A DNA stretch of 64,000 nucleotides from Caenorhabditis remanei (lineage: Eukaryota > Nematoda > Chromadorea > Rhabditida > Rhabditidae): assembly GCF_010183535.1 (NCBI RefSeq), contig NC_071332.1, positions 18,848,001 through 18,912,000 on the forward strand, read 5' to 3'. The stretch's first letter is position 1. Each line of letters starts with the position of its first letter. Positions 10,032 through 22,061 of this stretch are shown piece after piece. Position numbers and translations under genes: made by a program. Under the pieces are notes generated by a model. The model did not search any database, was not told the DNA's origin, and saw nothing but the letters and a program-made list of their open reading frames with translations.

Positions 10032-11389
10032 AGAAAAACTCGGTCATTGAGGGAATAGAAAAAAGGGGAGCTCCTCGCAGCAGTACAATGACACATACAA
10101 TGACAAAATTGTCAGTGTATTCGAAAAAATGTCAGTGGAGATTCAGGTTTCTCCACAGAATCGTCCGATATCAATATTTTTTGATCGGACTTTTTGGTTC
10201 CATTAGATCTCCAAAAGTTTAGATCGGTGTCAAAAATTCAGAGCGATTCAGTGAATCCTGTTCACAGGACAGCGTATAGAAAAAATCCCCACATGACCGA
10301 AAAACCACGAAAATCACAAAATCCGGTTTTTTGAAAGATTTTTCAACTAAAAGTATCTTGAATTTTACATGGTTCGATAGAGTTTTTTTTTCTACACATT
10401 TCTTTTTTTTCGGATCCTGAAATTTCTCAAATCCGGGCGAGTTACAGCCGGTGAAAGTTTTGGGCGGAAAAAGGGGGATCGATCGATAATTGTTCATTTT
10501 TCGACTGTTTTTTGAGTATAACTCGATTGCATCACTTCCAATTTAAAATCTGCTTTTTTAGTCACCTCCCCCATGCCAAGTTTCATAACTGTACCAAATT
10601 TCAAAGCTCTCGGTTCAATACAACCCGAGATATCGAGAGGAAAGTAAAAAATTCGGGAAAAAAAGTTGTCCCCCTTCTTTTATGGTCATAAATCATAATT
10701 TTCCAGATTTCCAAATAATTTTTACATGTCTCGATAGCCAGATGTTTAGAGATCTCAAGTCCGAAAAATCCCCCGGAAATGTTCAAAACTGGCGCCGTAC
10801 GAAGCAGGAAACGGTGAAAATAGTGAAATTCTCAAGCCATTTTTTTGAGCGAAAAAAGTTGCTCTCACTTTTGTGCTCATAACTCTCTCCCAAGTGCTCC
10901 AAACCCACCCCCTGTTGGTCGCCACCGGCGCCCCAAGTTTTTGTATCACCTCAAAAAAGAATTTTTTGGAAAAGTTGAGAGCAAAGAGAGTTATTAAAAG
11001 AAATAAAAGCGGTCAAAATTGTGGACATTTCTGTCGACATTTTTTTTACCACAAGCTCCGCCCACTCCAAATCGGCACGCTCATACTTACGCGATTTAAG
11101 AAGAGGGGCCGACTAGCGTCCCCCGCCTCCCGGCGGGCTCCGCTAGACGGGGCTTCGCCCCGTGCGCAGTGCCCAGCAAGCTTTGAATTTTTGTTCTACG
11201 ACCATTTTGATGCAAATTAATTTACTTTTTTGATTTTATGTAACCAAAGCAAGCAGAATTTCATTAGCTTTCAAATGGTAGTAAAACCAAGTCTGTACGA
11301 CAATTTTGAGCCGAGTTATAAGATTTTGAAGTGTAGAGGCTGGGGCGCCGCGAGGCACGAAGCTTCTGAAGTTTATCAGTCCACTATCA

Positions 11390-11482
11390 CCCTGTGGGGA
11401 CACATTTGGCTATCATCTTGTGGGGACATCTCTGCGAGTCACCATGGAGCAACTGTGAATCTACCACCTTGTGGGGACACAT
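11390..11482. repeat. Three spaced GTGGGGACA repeats
   Basis: CTGTGGGGACAC, CTTGTGGGGACAT and CTTGTGGGGACAC recur every 30-50 bp. They lie just inside the Helitron 3' end; function unknown. Confidence 0.5.
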
Positions 11483-11624
11483 GTGACTAAGGCTGACACT
11501 GCTGTTTTTTTTTCTCTTTCTACGTAGTAATGAGAAGAAGGCTCTGGGAAAAAATATTTGTATGCAAAAATAGACTGTAATTATTTTTTAAGTTTTATTA
11601 TTCAAAATAAAAATCTACAATAAA

Positions 11625-11860
11625 AATAAATACAAATAAAACAATAAATACAAATAAAACAATAAATACAAATAAAACAATAAATACAAAAAAAACCAAT
11701 AAATACAAATGAAACAATAAATAATATTAATTAAATTTCATTTAATTCTATAACAAATATTCTATAACTATTCTATACTATTCTATACTATTCTATACTA
11801 TTCTATACTATTCTATACTATTCTATAACATTCTATAACTATTCTATGTATCTATAACAA
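11625..11860. repeat. Two minisatellites
   Basis: Tandem (AATACAAATAAAACAAT)n at 11625-11720 and (ACTATTCTAT)n at 11757-11850. They are transcribed as the 3' end of the replicase gene if its transcript runs this far. Confidence 0.8.
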
Positions 11861-11887
11861 AAAATCTATAACAAATAATTAAACATT

Positions 11888-14800
11888 TCAAATTTTCACA
11901 AAAGCTAGAAGAGTCGCTACGTAATTTTCCAAATCCACATCATATTGCTCGTGCTTCTTTTTGTTGTCACTGATGCAAACCATGCCATCTTCTCCTCGCA
12001 CCCATGCTTGATAATGTCCGCTCAGTCCTCCATCGCTCGAACTGTACTCAGCAAACGCTTGGAACTGGTAGAATTCCCCAAACATTGAAACGACTGTGTT
12101 CACATTGAGATCCCAGAATCGTTTCATGTTGGGGATGACAGTTACAAAAATTTGCGAGCCGTTGATAATAATCTTCGGTTCTGTCCACATGTCCTTCGCG
12201 TTGCATTTCGTACAAGGAGTGTCCAAGTGTCTCATCTCGTAAATATCATTGAATAGATCCTCGAAGTTGGCATCTTCTGACATCTGGACTTCAATATGTG
12301 TTGCAGCAGTAGCGTTTCCGTAAGAAGCTTCTTCATCGCATGATCTGCATTTGGTCTCCGGTGCGTGCTCCATCTGGATTGTGGTTCCATCTTCAACAGC
12401 CAGTGCCCTCATCAACATATCAAAAACTTCTACCAGATCCTGTTGACCAGTGTGGAATTCCGCTGGCAGTGTTTGACGCCACTCTCTGGCGGAGAATGTT
12501 TCTTTTCGAAAGATTCGTCCCAATATGTTTCCAAGTGGCCTGTTTGGATGTTGGCAATTTACGTACTTCTCTCGAACCTCCGGGCAGTTGTAGAGAATGT
12601 TAACAATGGTGTTAATAAAACAATCCGTACCATCTGTGTCCAGCAAGAGATAGGGAAGATCCAGTCTCTGTGGAGCAAATGGGGCCGCTCCAGAATTGTT
12701 TCCAACATTCGAAACAACATCACTGCTCTTCTGCACTGGTTTTTTGTTGAAGATTTTGAAGAATCGTTGCAATGTCGAAGATTTTGAAGATTTGGTGATT
12801 TTTGAAGATTTTGGAGCCATGTTCGTTTCATCAGATGTTTCGGAATCGATGGATTTGGTTGGGGAAGTTCTCGTGACTAATAAGGTATCGGCTGTTGTTT
12901 TCATAGATTCGAGTGTGGTTTTGATTGGCTCATCTCGCAAGACATCCCTATAAACCACATTCCGAACAAGAATTCCACCGCCGACTATGTTGTCATATCC
13001 TTCGGTGACTCGCTTGGTATGCCACATCCTGAAGTCTTCTGCTCGTTGCACGCGAGACATTGCGACATATAGTTGTCCGTGAGAAAACACGGCGGAATGT
13101 ACTAAGAGTCCGCATCTTGACAACGTCTGACCTTGACTTTTGTTAATTGTACAAGCATATGCCAATCGGATGGGATACTGTAAACGTCTGAAGCCACATG
13201 AATTCGCACCATTTCCAGTTGGACACATTATCATTCGATGCAGGAACACAGTTTTCGGCGATTTCGAAGTAGGAGTGTTGACGGAACAGAAGATAACCTG
13301 AGAAATTAATCAATTAGTTAGTGAAATATGATTGGAGAACTTACATCATTTCCAAACGCTTCAACAGTCAAACGTGTTCCATTACAAAGACCCTGTTCCA
13401 CAGACAAGTTGCGAAGGAGCACAACTTGGGCTTTAACTTTTAGTCTCAGCCGATGTGGTGGCATACCTGATGGAGTTACAGTTTGGAACACGGAAACATC
13501 AGCTGTGAACCCTGTGGTCTTATCAGAAGTATCAGTCGAGAAAAACGTTCTAACCACTCCATCAAGTTTGTCGAGAATGAAGTCATTCATTCGGAGAGCA
13601 GTTTTATTGTCAATAGTGAGGAGGGCAGCCGTTTTTGTTTCTTCGATTTTGTTGACATCAGGGAACACCCAATCGGCTAACGCTTTATCACCGGCTCTCT
13701 CAACGAACTGTTCGGGAATATGTACCATTTGACGTTTCTCATCGACATAATTGGTTCCATTACCAATATGGAGAATCAGCTTAGCATATTCTGGATCGTT
13801 AATGGCACGCTGATTTTCTGTTAGTTCGAACTTCGTCATCTCATCCCACAGAGTACTGGTTTTGAGAGTGTAGTCCGAAACTCCATGTCCTCTGACACCT
13901 TCGACGATAGGTAGAATCTGGCGCCAATCTCCTCCCATAATGATTAAAATTCCGCCAAAAGGTATATCAGCTTCACCTTTTAGAATTCGAAAAAGAGCGT
14001 CGACCGCATGAATGATTCGTCTGTCGGTCATGCAAACTTCGTCCCAAATTATGCAATCAAGTAAACGGAGTGCAGCTGCTGAAAAAATGAGAAATTGGTT
14101 AGTTATTCCATTGATTTTCTAAATTCCACTCACCTTCTGATCCTTCCGCATCCACTTTGCAGACCATACGATCTACGACTTCCAGTGGAATCGAAAACTT
14201 CCGATGTGCAGTGCACCCATCAGGTAGAAGACATGCAGCAATTCCATAGTGAGACACGCAGGCAACAGATTTCTTTTTTGACATCAAAATGTGGTGAATG
14301 GTTTTGTAACAGAACGTTTTGCCTGTACCTCCTGCTCCACCCACATAAACCATTCTTGATTTTCCCACAACGTTCACCAACTTGAGCACTCCGGTAACGA
14401 ATTCTTCCTGTTTTTTGTTCAATTTCTTGAACATCTCTCTTCCCTTTTCTTTATGTTCGTTTCGGTTGAGATGGACGATATTCGGATTGTCGACATCGTC
14501 TTCTGGGCGGAAGTTGGGCAAGTTATCCTTGTCGTACTCTTTGTCCAGTTCGAAATCGCTCAATTCCATTCTATGACGTGCAAGAAGAAATTGGATATGA
14601 CGGAGTGCATGGGCGATTCTCTGAGCGTCGGACCATGTATTATTCGTGTTGATGAGATCTTTCCAATGGAGTGTCCAAAGATTTTTTGGATCAGATGGGG
14701 CACAATTCAGAAGAATACTGGCGAAAAATCGTCGGCATTCTACAGGGATTCGTAGTTCAGCAATTTCCGTTAATGCGAGATCCCACTCAGTATCTCCGTT

Positions 14801-17800
14801 CATAAGTCCACGGGCACGAGCAGCTTCAAGACACGATTCATAAACTGTTCCTCGATAACTTCTCAAATCTTCCCAACATGTCGGTCCTCGCACAGCTTCA
14901 GCCAGAATACGAGTGGCAGTTCGCTCGAGAAATCTGGGCTGCGGTGGTTGAATGCGGCCAATTATCCGATGAGAATAATCTCTTTCGCGAAGAATGAACT
15001 TTTGTGCTTTGGTATCAAACTTATAGTATGATGACATTTCAGACAATGTTAAGTCAGTCGTAGAGATGTCATCAGTTATTTGGTCGGGGTTCTGATTAGC
15101 CTCGAACCAAGCATTCATCATACCTTTGGACTTTTCTTGGCACATCCTTCCAGCTTTTGCGGCATCAACTCCTCGAACAGTGTACATTGGTTCTTTGTTC
15201 TCTTCGTGGATGAAGGCTTGGTTAACGATATGAGATGAACCGTGCATGTGGCGACCAGAGAGCCTCCAGATTGCCTCAGGCGCTGTCATTGCCGACAAAT
15301 CCAACATATACGTGCAATCATTGATAGCGATGTGGTTTTCGGTCACTTTAACACCGGCCGCTTTCATTGTTCTGATTGCTTGTTCCTGGCGTTCTCTGAC
15401 TTTTGCTTGATTGAGATTTTTTGGAACGAACACACAGCCATCTAAGGTCATTGAATCTGACGCCTTCGATCCTTTCACGTTCTTCTCCGATGCTTCCAAT
15501 AGAATACGATCCGCTCCTTTGTGGATATATTTGAAAACATACTTTATGGATTTCAGAGAAGAGACGATTTCGACATTGATGTGGCACCCATGCTTCATGA
15601 GTAGCTTCCTGCTGTGGGGAACGACGTAATCACTTCCGGCAATGACTCTTCTTCCTTTTCTCATGAAAATGAAGACGTTCTTTCTGGTTCTCCTGTATTT
15701 TGGATACTCATTATCACAGAGTACGGTCTCGTCAGAAAATTGTTTCGGAAATCCTTTAGTGCATGTCCTCCAGTGAGATTTTTTATCCTTCATACAGTAA
15801 GCGTCGTTATCGTGCTCGCATGGGGCGTGAGTCATCATGTCACGAACCAGATTGTAGTAACGAAGATCCTGAAATATAGTGTTTGTATAAATAGTCTTTA
15901 AAAATTCACTTACATCTTCATAATTAGGACTGTTTGTGTCTGTCGGAAAGTCTGGAACTTCGGCGGAAATAATTTCGTCAACTTGCTCGGCGGTAGTTAT
16001 AGATACTTCCAAGCAAACCAGCTGATGAATATGAGGCATACCGCGCTGTTGAAACTCCACTGAATAATTGTGCCACCGAACTTGACCAAACATTCCAACT
16101 TCTCTGACCACTTTTCCGTTCATAGATGACATTTTCTTCTGCTTTCCAAGAACGTCTTCGAAATACACTTCGCTCTTCACATCAAAAACTCGTACAATTA
16201 TATCAGGAATATCTGCCCACTTGCAAGCTTTCATCAGTGTTGCTCGTTTAATTTCGGGCCATTCAGGGTTTCCAGTATATGTAATAAACAAATCAGGAGG
16301 TCCAAGCCGATTGGCAATGGTCACGGCACTCATCACCAGCTCACGCTGATATTTGCTTGATCCAGGTACACTTGACGGTATTGTGACCAGAGAGCCGATT
16401 TCCAACAATCCGCGATAGTTTTCTTTGACCATTTTGGCGAGTGTCTTCATCATAGCACTTTTATTAGTTGCTCGTGGAATTTCCAATCGGTTGTAGGCAA
16501 TCGCGTTCATTCTCATTTCTTTGGCACGAAAGGCGGTGTCAATAACCCACAATTGTCCAAGAGAACCAGCTTTTCCTTGATATCTGCTTTCAATTCCTGG
16601 ACGATCTTGTATGTTATAATAGACAGTTTCCGAGATGCTTGTATGTGTTCTTTGACCGAGCTGTAACAGAAAATTTTGTGATAATTGCAAATAAGTTTGA
16701 AAGTTACGTTTTTAACATGTCTTCCATCATTGTGACGTCCTAAGGCATGCGATTCAGCTGCATGTTCATCTCCATAACAGACATCCTCCATTTCAAAATC
16801 TCCAAAGTTGCCATCATCTATTTCATTGACAACGGATTGTCGATTCATCCCTTCATCGTCCGATGGAACATCAAGGTCATCCATATTATCCATGTCATCA
16901 GCTTCAGGGCCTTCGAAATTGAAAGGTGCATCATCGTTTTGACCGTTATCACTGTCGTCATTGATGCTTCTGTCAGCGAATGAGATATTTGCATTTTCGT
17001 CGGTGACGGATGGTTCATTCACAGGATTATCGCTGCTCTCCGAATTGTGAATTGGTGAGAGTGATGGCGCGTCTTCGTAGTTATCAGTTCCGTCATCATA
17101 ACGACTTCTGTAAGGGGCTTCTTCTGTTGAGTCAGAGTTTCTATCATCGTCGGATCCGAAAGGATCAATGTCCAATAGAGGAATGTCTACTTCTCGCTGA
17201 TCTCGATCAATTCTTGCGTACCATTCTCCATCTCTGTCGTCTCTCGTGATATTTGCCTGTCGCCCAGTTTCAACACCTGTAGGATCGTTCTGCATATCTT
17301 CTAACTCACCATATGCAAGAATCTGCTCATCGTCGTATCTGAAAAGCAAAGGTTAAGGACTTTTCTATAAATTTGAAAGAAACCGTAGAGGATCTTCATT
17401 TTCCAATATGTCAGACTCGTCGCTTCCAATTTCATTCATATCGGTCGCGTCAGACTCCAAATTCTCGTTTTCTTCTTCGCTGAAAATATTGTTCATAAGA
17501 AACTATAAAATTAGACACTGATTTACATTTGAGATTTGCTCTTCACTCTTCTATATAATTCTCTCAAGTCAATTGGAGTAGAAGGATCATCGAAATCGAA
17601 GTAATCTTCAGGATGTTCTCCACGTTCCTCAATGTCTTCAATTTGTTTTTTGAAACGTTGTTCATAAACTAAACGATCCGATTTCTTTCCAACAAAGCGC
17701 TTATACTTTCTCAGTGCCCAACCTCCAACACCATCAGGGAAGAATAGTGGATAACACATAAGGTCACACATATCTGAATAAGATGTAATAGGTCGAAGTG

Positions 17801-20800
17801 GTTTTTTGAGATCAGCAGGATTTCTCGGGTAGACATCAAATCCCTTTGGAAGCATAGTCGTTTTTCCAGCATCATGTGTGTATGCTACAGCAACGTAATC
17901 TCCCATTCGACTTGGACGTGCATAAACTCCATTGTGAGCATTCAATTCTTTGAATTTGTCGTCATCAAGTTCACCTGGTGATACGATTCGGAATATTATC
18001 TGGTTATTATTCAAGTAACCAATATAATTGTTATCATTCAAGAATTCCTCTTCAATTTCCTTCATGGTTTTGAAAACCTGGTAGAGTCCATTATGTTTGT
18101 CCATGTAGGTTTGAATGTCGATGAAAATTGCTTCTAGTCGTTTCTGTACTTTTCCGGGAAGTGTCTCCAATCGTTGTTGTGCAATCTCCTTATTGCTACA
18201 CTGTAGTACGATAAAGTTTGCATATCGTGGAGCTCCTTTTGGATTCAAAGCGGATGGGTGGGCAGTAACCATCCCTTTTACTTTCATAGTATTGATACCT
18301 CCTGGTGCTTGGTGTTGTCGATCCATATGTAAACTTGCCATCGCAAACGCTGCATTTGTCTGAAAAGATTAAAATTCGTGTGATTCGATGAAATGAATGA
18401 AAACACTTACGGAAATAACTCTGGTTTTGAACGCCTTTTGGAAAATAGCTTGGATTTCTTTTGGTAGCAGCTTGAGTGGAGGTATGTTCACTGCTCCAGC
18501 TTGACAACATGGCATTTTTGTTTCTCTTTCGAACAAATAAGCTGCACAAAAACGACACAAGTTAGTTCGATCTCCAATATCTAAAAGTTTTGGCCAATCT
18601 TTTTTCTGATCCGTGAACAAAACTGGGCTGATTGGTGGGATCATCTGTCCAGCGTAGCCCATTTTTTCCAAAAATCGAACAATAAATACATCGACAGAGA
18701 CAACTTGATCATCTATGTACCAATCTGAGTTTTCTTCTCCTACGCTGTCCTGATTCTCACTATCTTGATCACTGTCTTGATCCATTGTTGATAGTCGTGG
18801 ATAGTCTATTTCTAAATTATCAGACAAATCCATTCGAAACAGCCGGTTTCGAAGACATCTCTCAACTTCTGCATCTCGGGTCATGTGTAATTCGTAACGA
18901 TTAATGTCCAGAGCTATTTCCCAATATTTTTGAAGTTTTAGATTTTTAGAAGATTGATTTTCTCTAACTAAGTTATCAGCGTCTCTCAGATGTTGTATAA
19001 GATGGTTTCGATACCTATCGTCACATCTCCCTGCATCAAGTTCCACATCAAATTGAACTGGATCATAGTCATGAAGGATAGCTTCGTTCCCAACCATAAC
19101 ATCATTATGATCAGACAGAACGTTTTGAAAACGTTGATGTTGTCGTTCCAAAATTTCTGCTCGAACATCCATCCAACTTGAAATACGGTCATCCAGCTGA
19201 AATTGAGAGATGCTAGTGAAGATTACTCATTAAAAACTCACCAAACTGTTCATTGCTTCGTAGTTACGGACCGCTTCTGATTTGAACTTTCCGTCTTCTT
19301 TATACATAAACGTAGGAAAATATTTTTCAATGCTTTCCAACGATAATCCATCACTGTAACTGAACACGAAACTTCTGCGGTCAAGAAGCCAAGTCTCATT
19401 GAATAGATCTGGATGACTAAACTTTGTTGTAAAAACCATAAAGTTTTCATGGTAACCGTTTTCTTTTGTACATGAACATACATACGGAGCATCTGAAGAA
19501 AAGTACAGTATGCAACAGAGTTGTGGTATTGTATTAAACTCACGATTGAATGTTTTCTTCCATTCATTCAGTAAAACTCCATGCATCCGTTTCTGATTGT
19601 CGAAAATTCGCTTACGCAATTTGTATGCACTACTGGAAGAAGTCAAATCAATGACGGCTGAAATATTTTCAGTAATTCTGAGCAACGAAAAATCGACTAA
19701 CCAAGAGAATTATCCTGAAAATAGATTTGATAGTAAGACATAATCCACAATTTTCGAAGAATAGCGTTGGAACCACAAAAATGATCCATATCGAAAGTGA
19801 GGTTCATCAAAATGTGTGGGCTGATAACTTTCTCTTTGTATGCTCCATTTTTGATCATTTTCGTGTTGAGTACTCGTCCTCTCCGTCTCGATTCTTTGTA
19901 GATCGTAAAACCTCCAGTTTCAATCCCAGTTTGTTTCAACATGGAATTATGGATTTTTCTGAAATATTTCTAATTATATACAGATTATGTTGTTAAACTC
20001 ACAGTAGCCCTTCATTGGTTTCCGTTGATTTATTACGTGGTTTTGACAGTTTGAAACAACGCCAAATCATATCGGTTCCGGGTATGGTTGCGTAGTAGAC
20101 TTCAGTCTTGATTTTGTCGAACAAGTATTTTTCATACCCAAAGTAGAGATCCTTTTTAAGCCAATGAGTCAAATCGAACTCTCTAATGTATGAGAGAAAA
20201 TCTCCAAGTTTGTCGTAAACCGCATCGAAAGGAGTTACTATGTAGATGAGTTGCAAATTGGTGTGTTCGACGGCTTGCATGTAGGCGAAAATCGCTTGAA
20301 GTCCAATTGCAACCGACTTCTTGAAGCAAGCACCGTGTCCTAGAATAGGAAATGCAAGACTCTGGCATGCGTCGGATTTATCTGCTTCCAATAAACACGA
20401 CATATAAGCAGCTCGAAGGTGTTGTTCAGATAAAATTGTAAACTTGTCGTTTTTGACAACAGGTGGTTTCACATGAATCGTTTTCCAGCAGGATCCAGCT
20501 TCCTTGGGAACACCCCAATTGAAGATGCGAGAATGATAGTTGTTTAGGTCATCTTCCCACTCATTGTTGAATGAATTTTCAAAAATCGAATATTTTTCGG
20601 GGGCCATCTTTTTAAAAGTTCGTTGAAAGATTTCAAAATTCAGCTCTTCCTTTGATAATTTTTCAGCGTAAGTTGGAACAACAATAGCGTCGGTTTCCAC
20701 TTCAAATATGTTGATCATTCCAATACGAATTTTACATTTCTTCATTTCTCCACTAATCGATTCCTCATCTTTCTCTTTGATGCATGTCTTTTTAGGTGTC

Positions 20801-21535
20801 TGAGGAGCAGCAAAGCAATGAGCATCGGAAGCATTTCGTTTTCTGCTCTTGTGCTCGGGCTGAATGTCCTCCATGAGGTCGTTGGTAGATTCTATTTCAG
20901 CTTCAACGGGCCCTAGTACTAAACTTGGTTCGTTAGGTTCAATGTCTGAAAAAAGGAAATATCAAAATTGTTAGGTTTAGATCGTTAGTCATACCCATAA
21001 ATTCAGATACGGTGTTCATTGAAATATCGTGGATTGATTCGGTTTCGGGTTGACCAGCTAATGAGCTACCGTTTTCAGACTTCATATCTGAAAGAGGGAT
21101 TTCAAAATAGACTCATAGTATAAGGGTGATTGATTACCGATAGATTCAATTTCTTCTTCAGCACTGACAGGTGGTTTAGCAGAGGCTGCTAGTTTTTTCT
21201 TTTCTCTATACTTTTGTTGACATGCACTTTTATATGCTCTCCGTTCGTCTTCAGTCATCGACTTCAAATTAGGCTTGAATTTTGCAGGAATCCCGGCAGC
21301 CAACTTCTGTTGTGCTCGACTATTTCTTTTCATCGCATTTTTGTATTCTCTAAGTTCTTCTTTGGTCATTGATTTCAAGTTAGGTTTGGGCTTTGCTGGT
21401 TTTATTTTTTCTGAAAAATGAAGTTTGTTCCCCAGAAATTAATTCGAAATTACCTTCTTCTTTTTTCTTCTTTTCTCTCTGAAGCCGTTTTCTGTCCTTT
21501 TCCTTCTCTACTGTCGCTTTAGTCTTTCGTGACAT
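11888..21535 (-). CDS. Helitron replicase: macro domain, HUH Rep, Pif1-like helicase, C-terminal USP
   Basis: Fifteen exons in consistent phase give about 2,994 residues with no stop: 21454-21535, 21138-21410, 20995-21087, 20003-20945, 19702-19958, 19544-19657, 19242-19492, 18411-19196, 17527-18359, 17384-17479, 16708-17338, 15914-16660, 14134-15868, 13345-14078, 11888-13297. Domains in order: K-rich repeats around KPNLKSMT; a macro domain (about 215-400, with DAIVVP and AFPILGHG); a Cys-rich motif (CRFC...CCQAG); an acidic linker; HUH Rep with MPHIH (about 1,660) and YVFKY (about 1,810); a SF1 Pif1 helicase with Walker A GGAGGTGKT (14311-14352), Walker B IIWDE and TINKSQGQTL; then a C19 USP domain with Cys box TDCFIN (Cys at 12620-12622), two CxxC pairs and His box SGHYQAW (His at 12014-12016). 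Rep/helicase would nick and unwind for rolling-circle transposition. Roles of the macro and USP modules are unknown. Confidence 0.87.
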
Positions 21536-22061
21536 ACTGAAAATATAAATTAATAGTAATTATTATCAAAACGTTCAAAACATTAAATATGGAAAAAAGA
21601 AGGTTCCATAAAATTGCAAGGCCACCGAAAAAACGAAAAAATGTAACTGAAATAAAGAAAAAGAAGACTGAAAGACTGTCGACCGATAAGATAAACAGAT
21701 CAGAAAAAACGGTTGGAGTGTCGTTACCGACGATCGGAGCAATAAATCACTCAATGGGCAAAATGACAAGCAGACCAGCATGATGACAAGCAGACCAGCG
21801 TGATGACCTGCAGATCCAAGGAGATACCGCAAGGACAGCTGTCGGTGTCTGTTTTTTAATTAGATTGAATTGTCAGGGCTCACGATAAGATAAGATAAGC
21901 GGGTATATAAGGGAGTTTGAAGAGCGTTCAATCCACCATTCGGACTTTTTCTAGTTTCTCGCCAATATCCTCCAACCAGTATATTCGCCTGTAAACTTTT
22001 GAACGTCATCAGATTTTCCCTCTTCTTCCCTCTATTTCCTTGTATCTGGAAATATACCAAA
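21536..22061. promoter_or_regulatory. Divergent promoter region between replicase and glycoprotein genes
   Basis: Intergenic 526 bp between two divergent start codons. A WGATAR triplet is at 21884-21899 and TATATAA at 21904-21910 for the plus-strand gene. Replicase side: TTTCAG acceptor one base before the ATG (21536-21541), suggesting trans-splicing or an upstream exon. A short tandem GACAAGCAGACCAGC repeat lies at 21765-21805. The same region is at 1-525. Confidence 0.55.

Larger units (their letters stand above)
9378..11112 (-). mobile_element. 1,735-bp Helitron module (copy B, partial second turn)
   Basis: Starts on the minus strand TCGGCCCCTC (11112) and ends at CTAG (9378). It appears identical to 25359-27093. 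It has no coding capacity, one tRNA-like element (9964-10031) and the standard 3' hairpins. Its right edge joins the CTAG end of the main unit directly at 11112/11113. Confidence 0.85.
11164..11887. other. Helitron 3' non-coding region with simple repeats
   Basis: Between the 3' hairpins and the replicase stop codon. 11164-11335 is a diverged copy of 2560-2690. 11385-11480 carries three copies of a TTGTGGGGACA-like motif. 11580-11880 is A/T-rich minisatellite. No coding exon is seen. Confidence 0.6.

Noticed and set aside
11625..11860. Regular repeats resembling a CRISPR-like array
   Set aside because: The units are contiguous minisatellites without spacers, in a nematode genome.
12340..12787. 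Plus-strand open frames opposite the USP domain
   Set aside because: Antisense shadows of the minus-strand replicase, whose motifs and phases are coherent.
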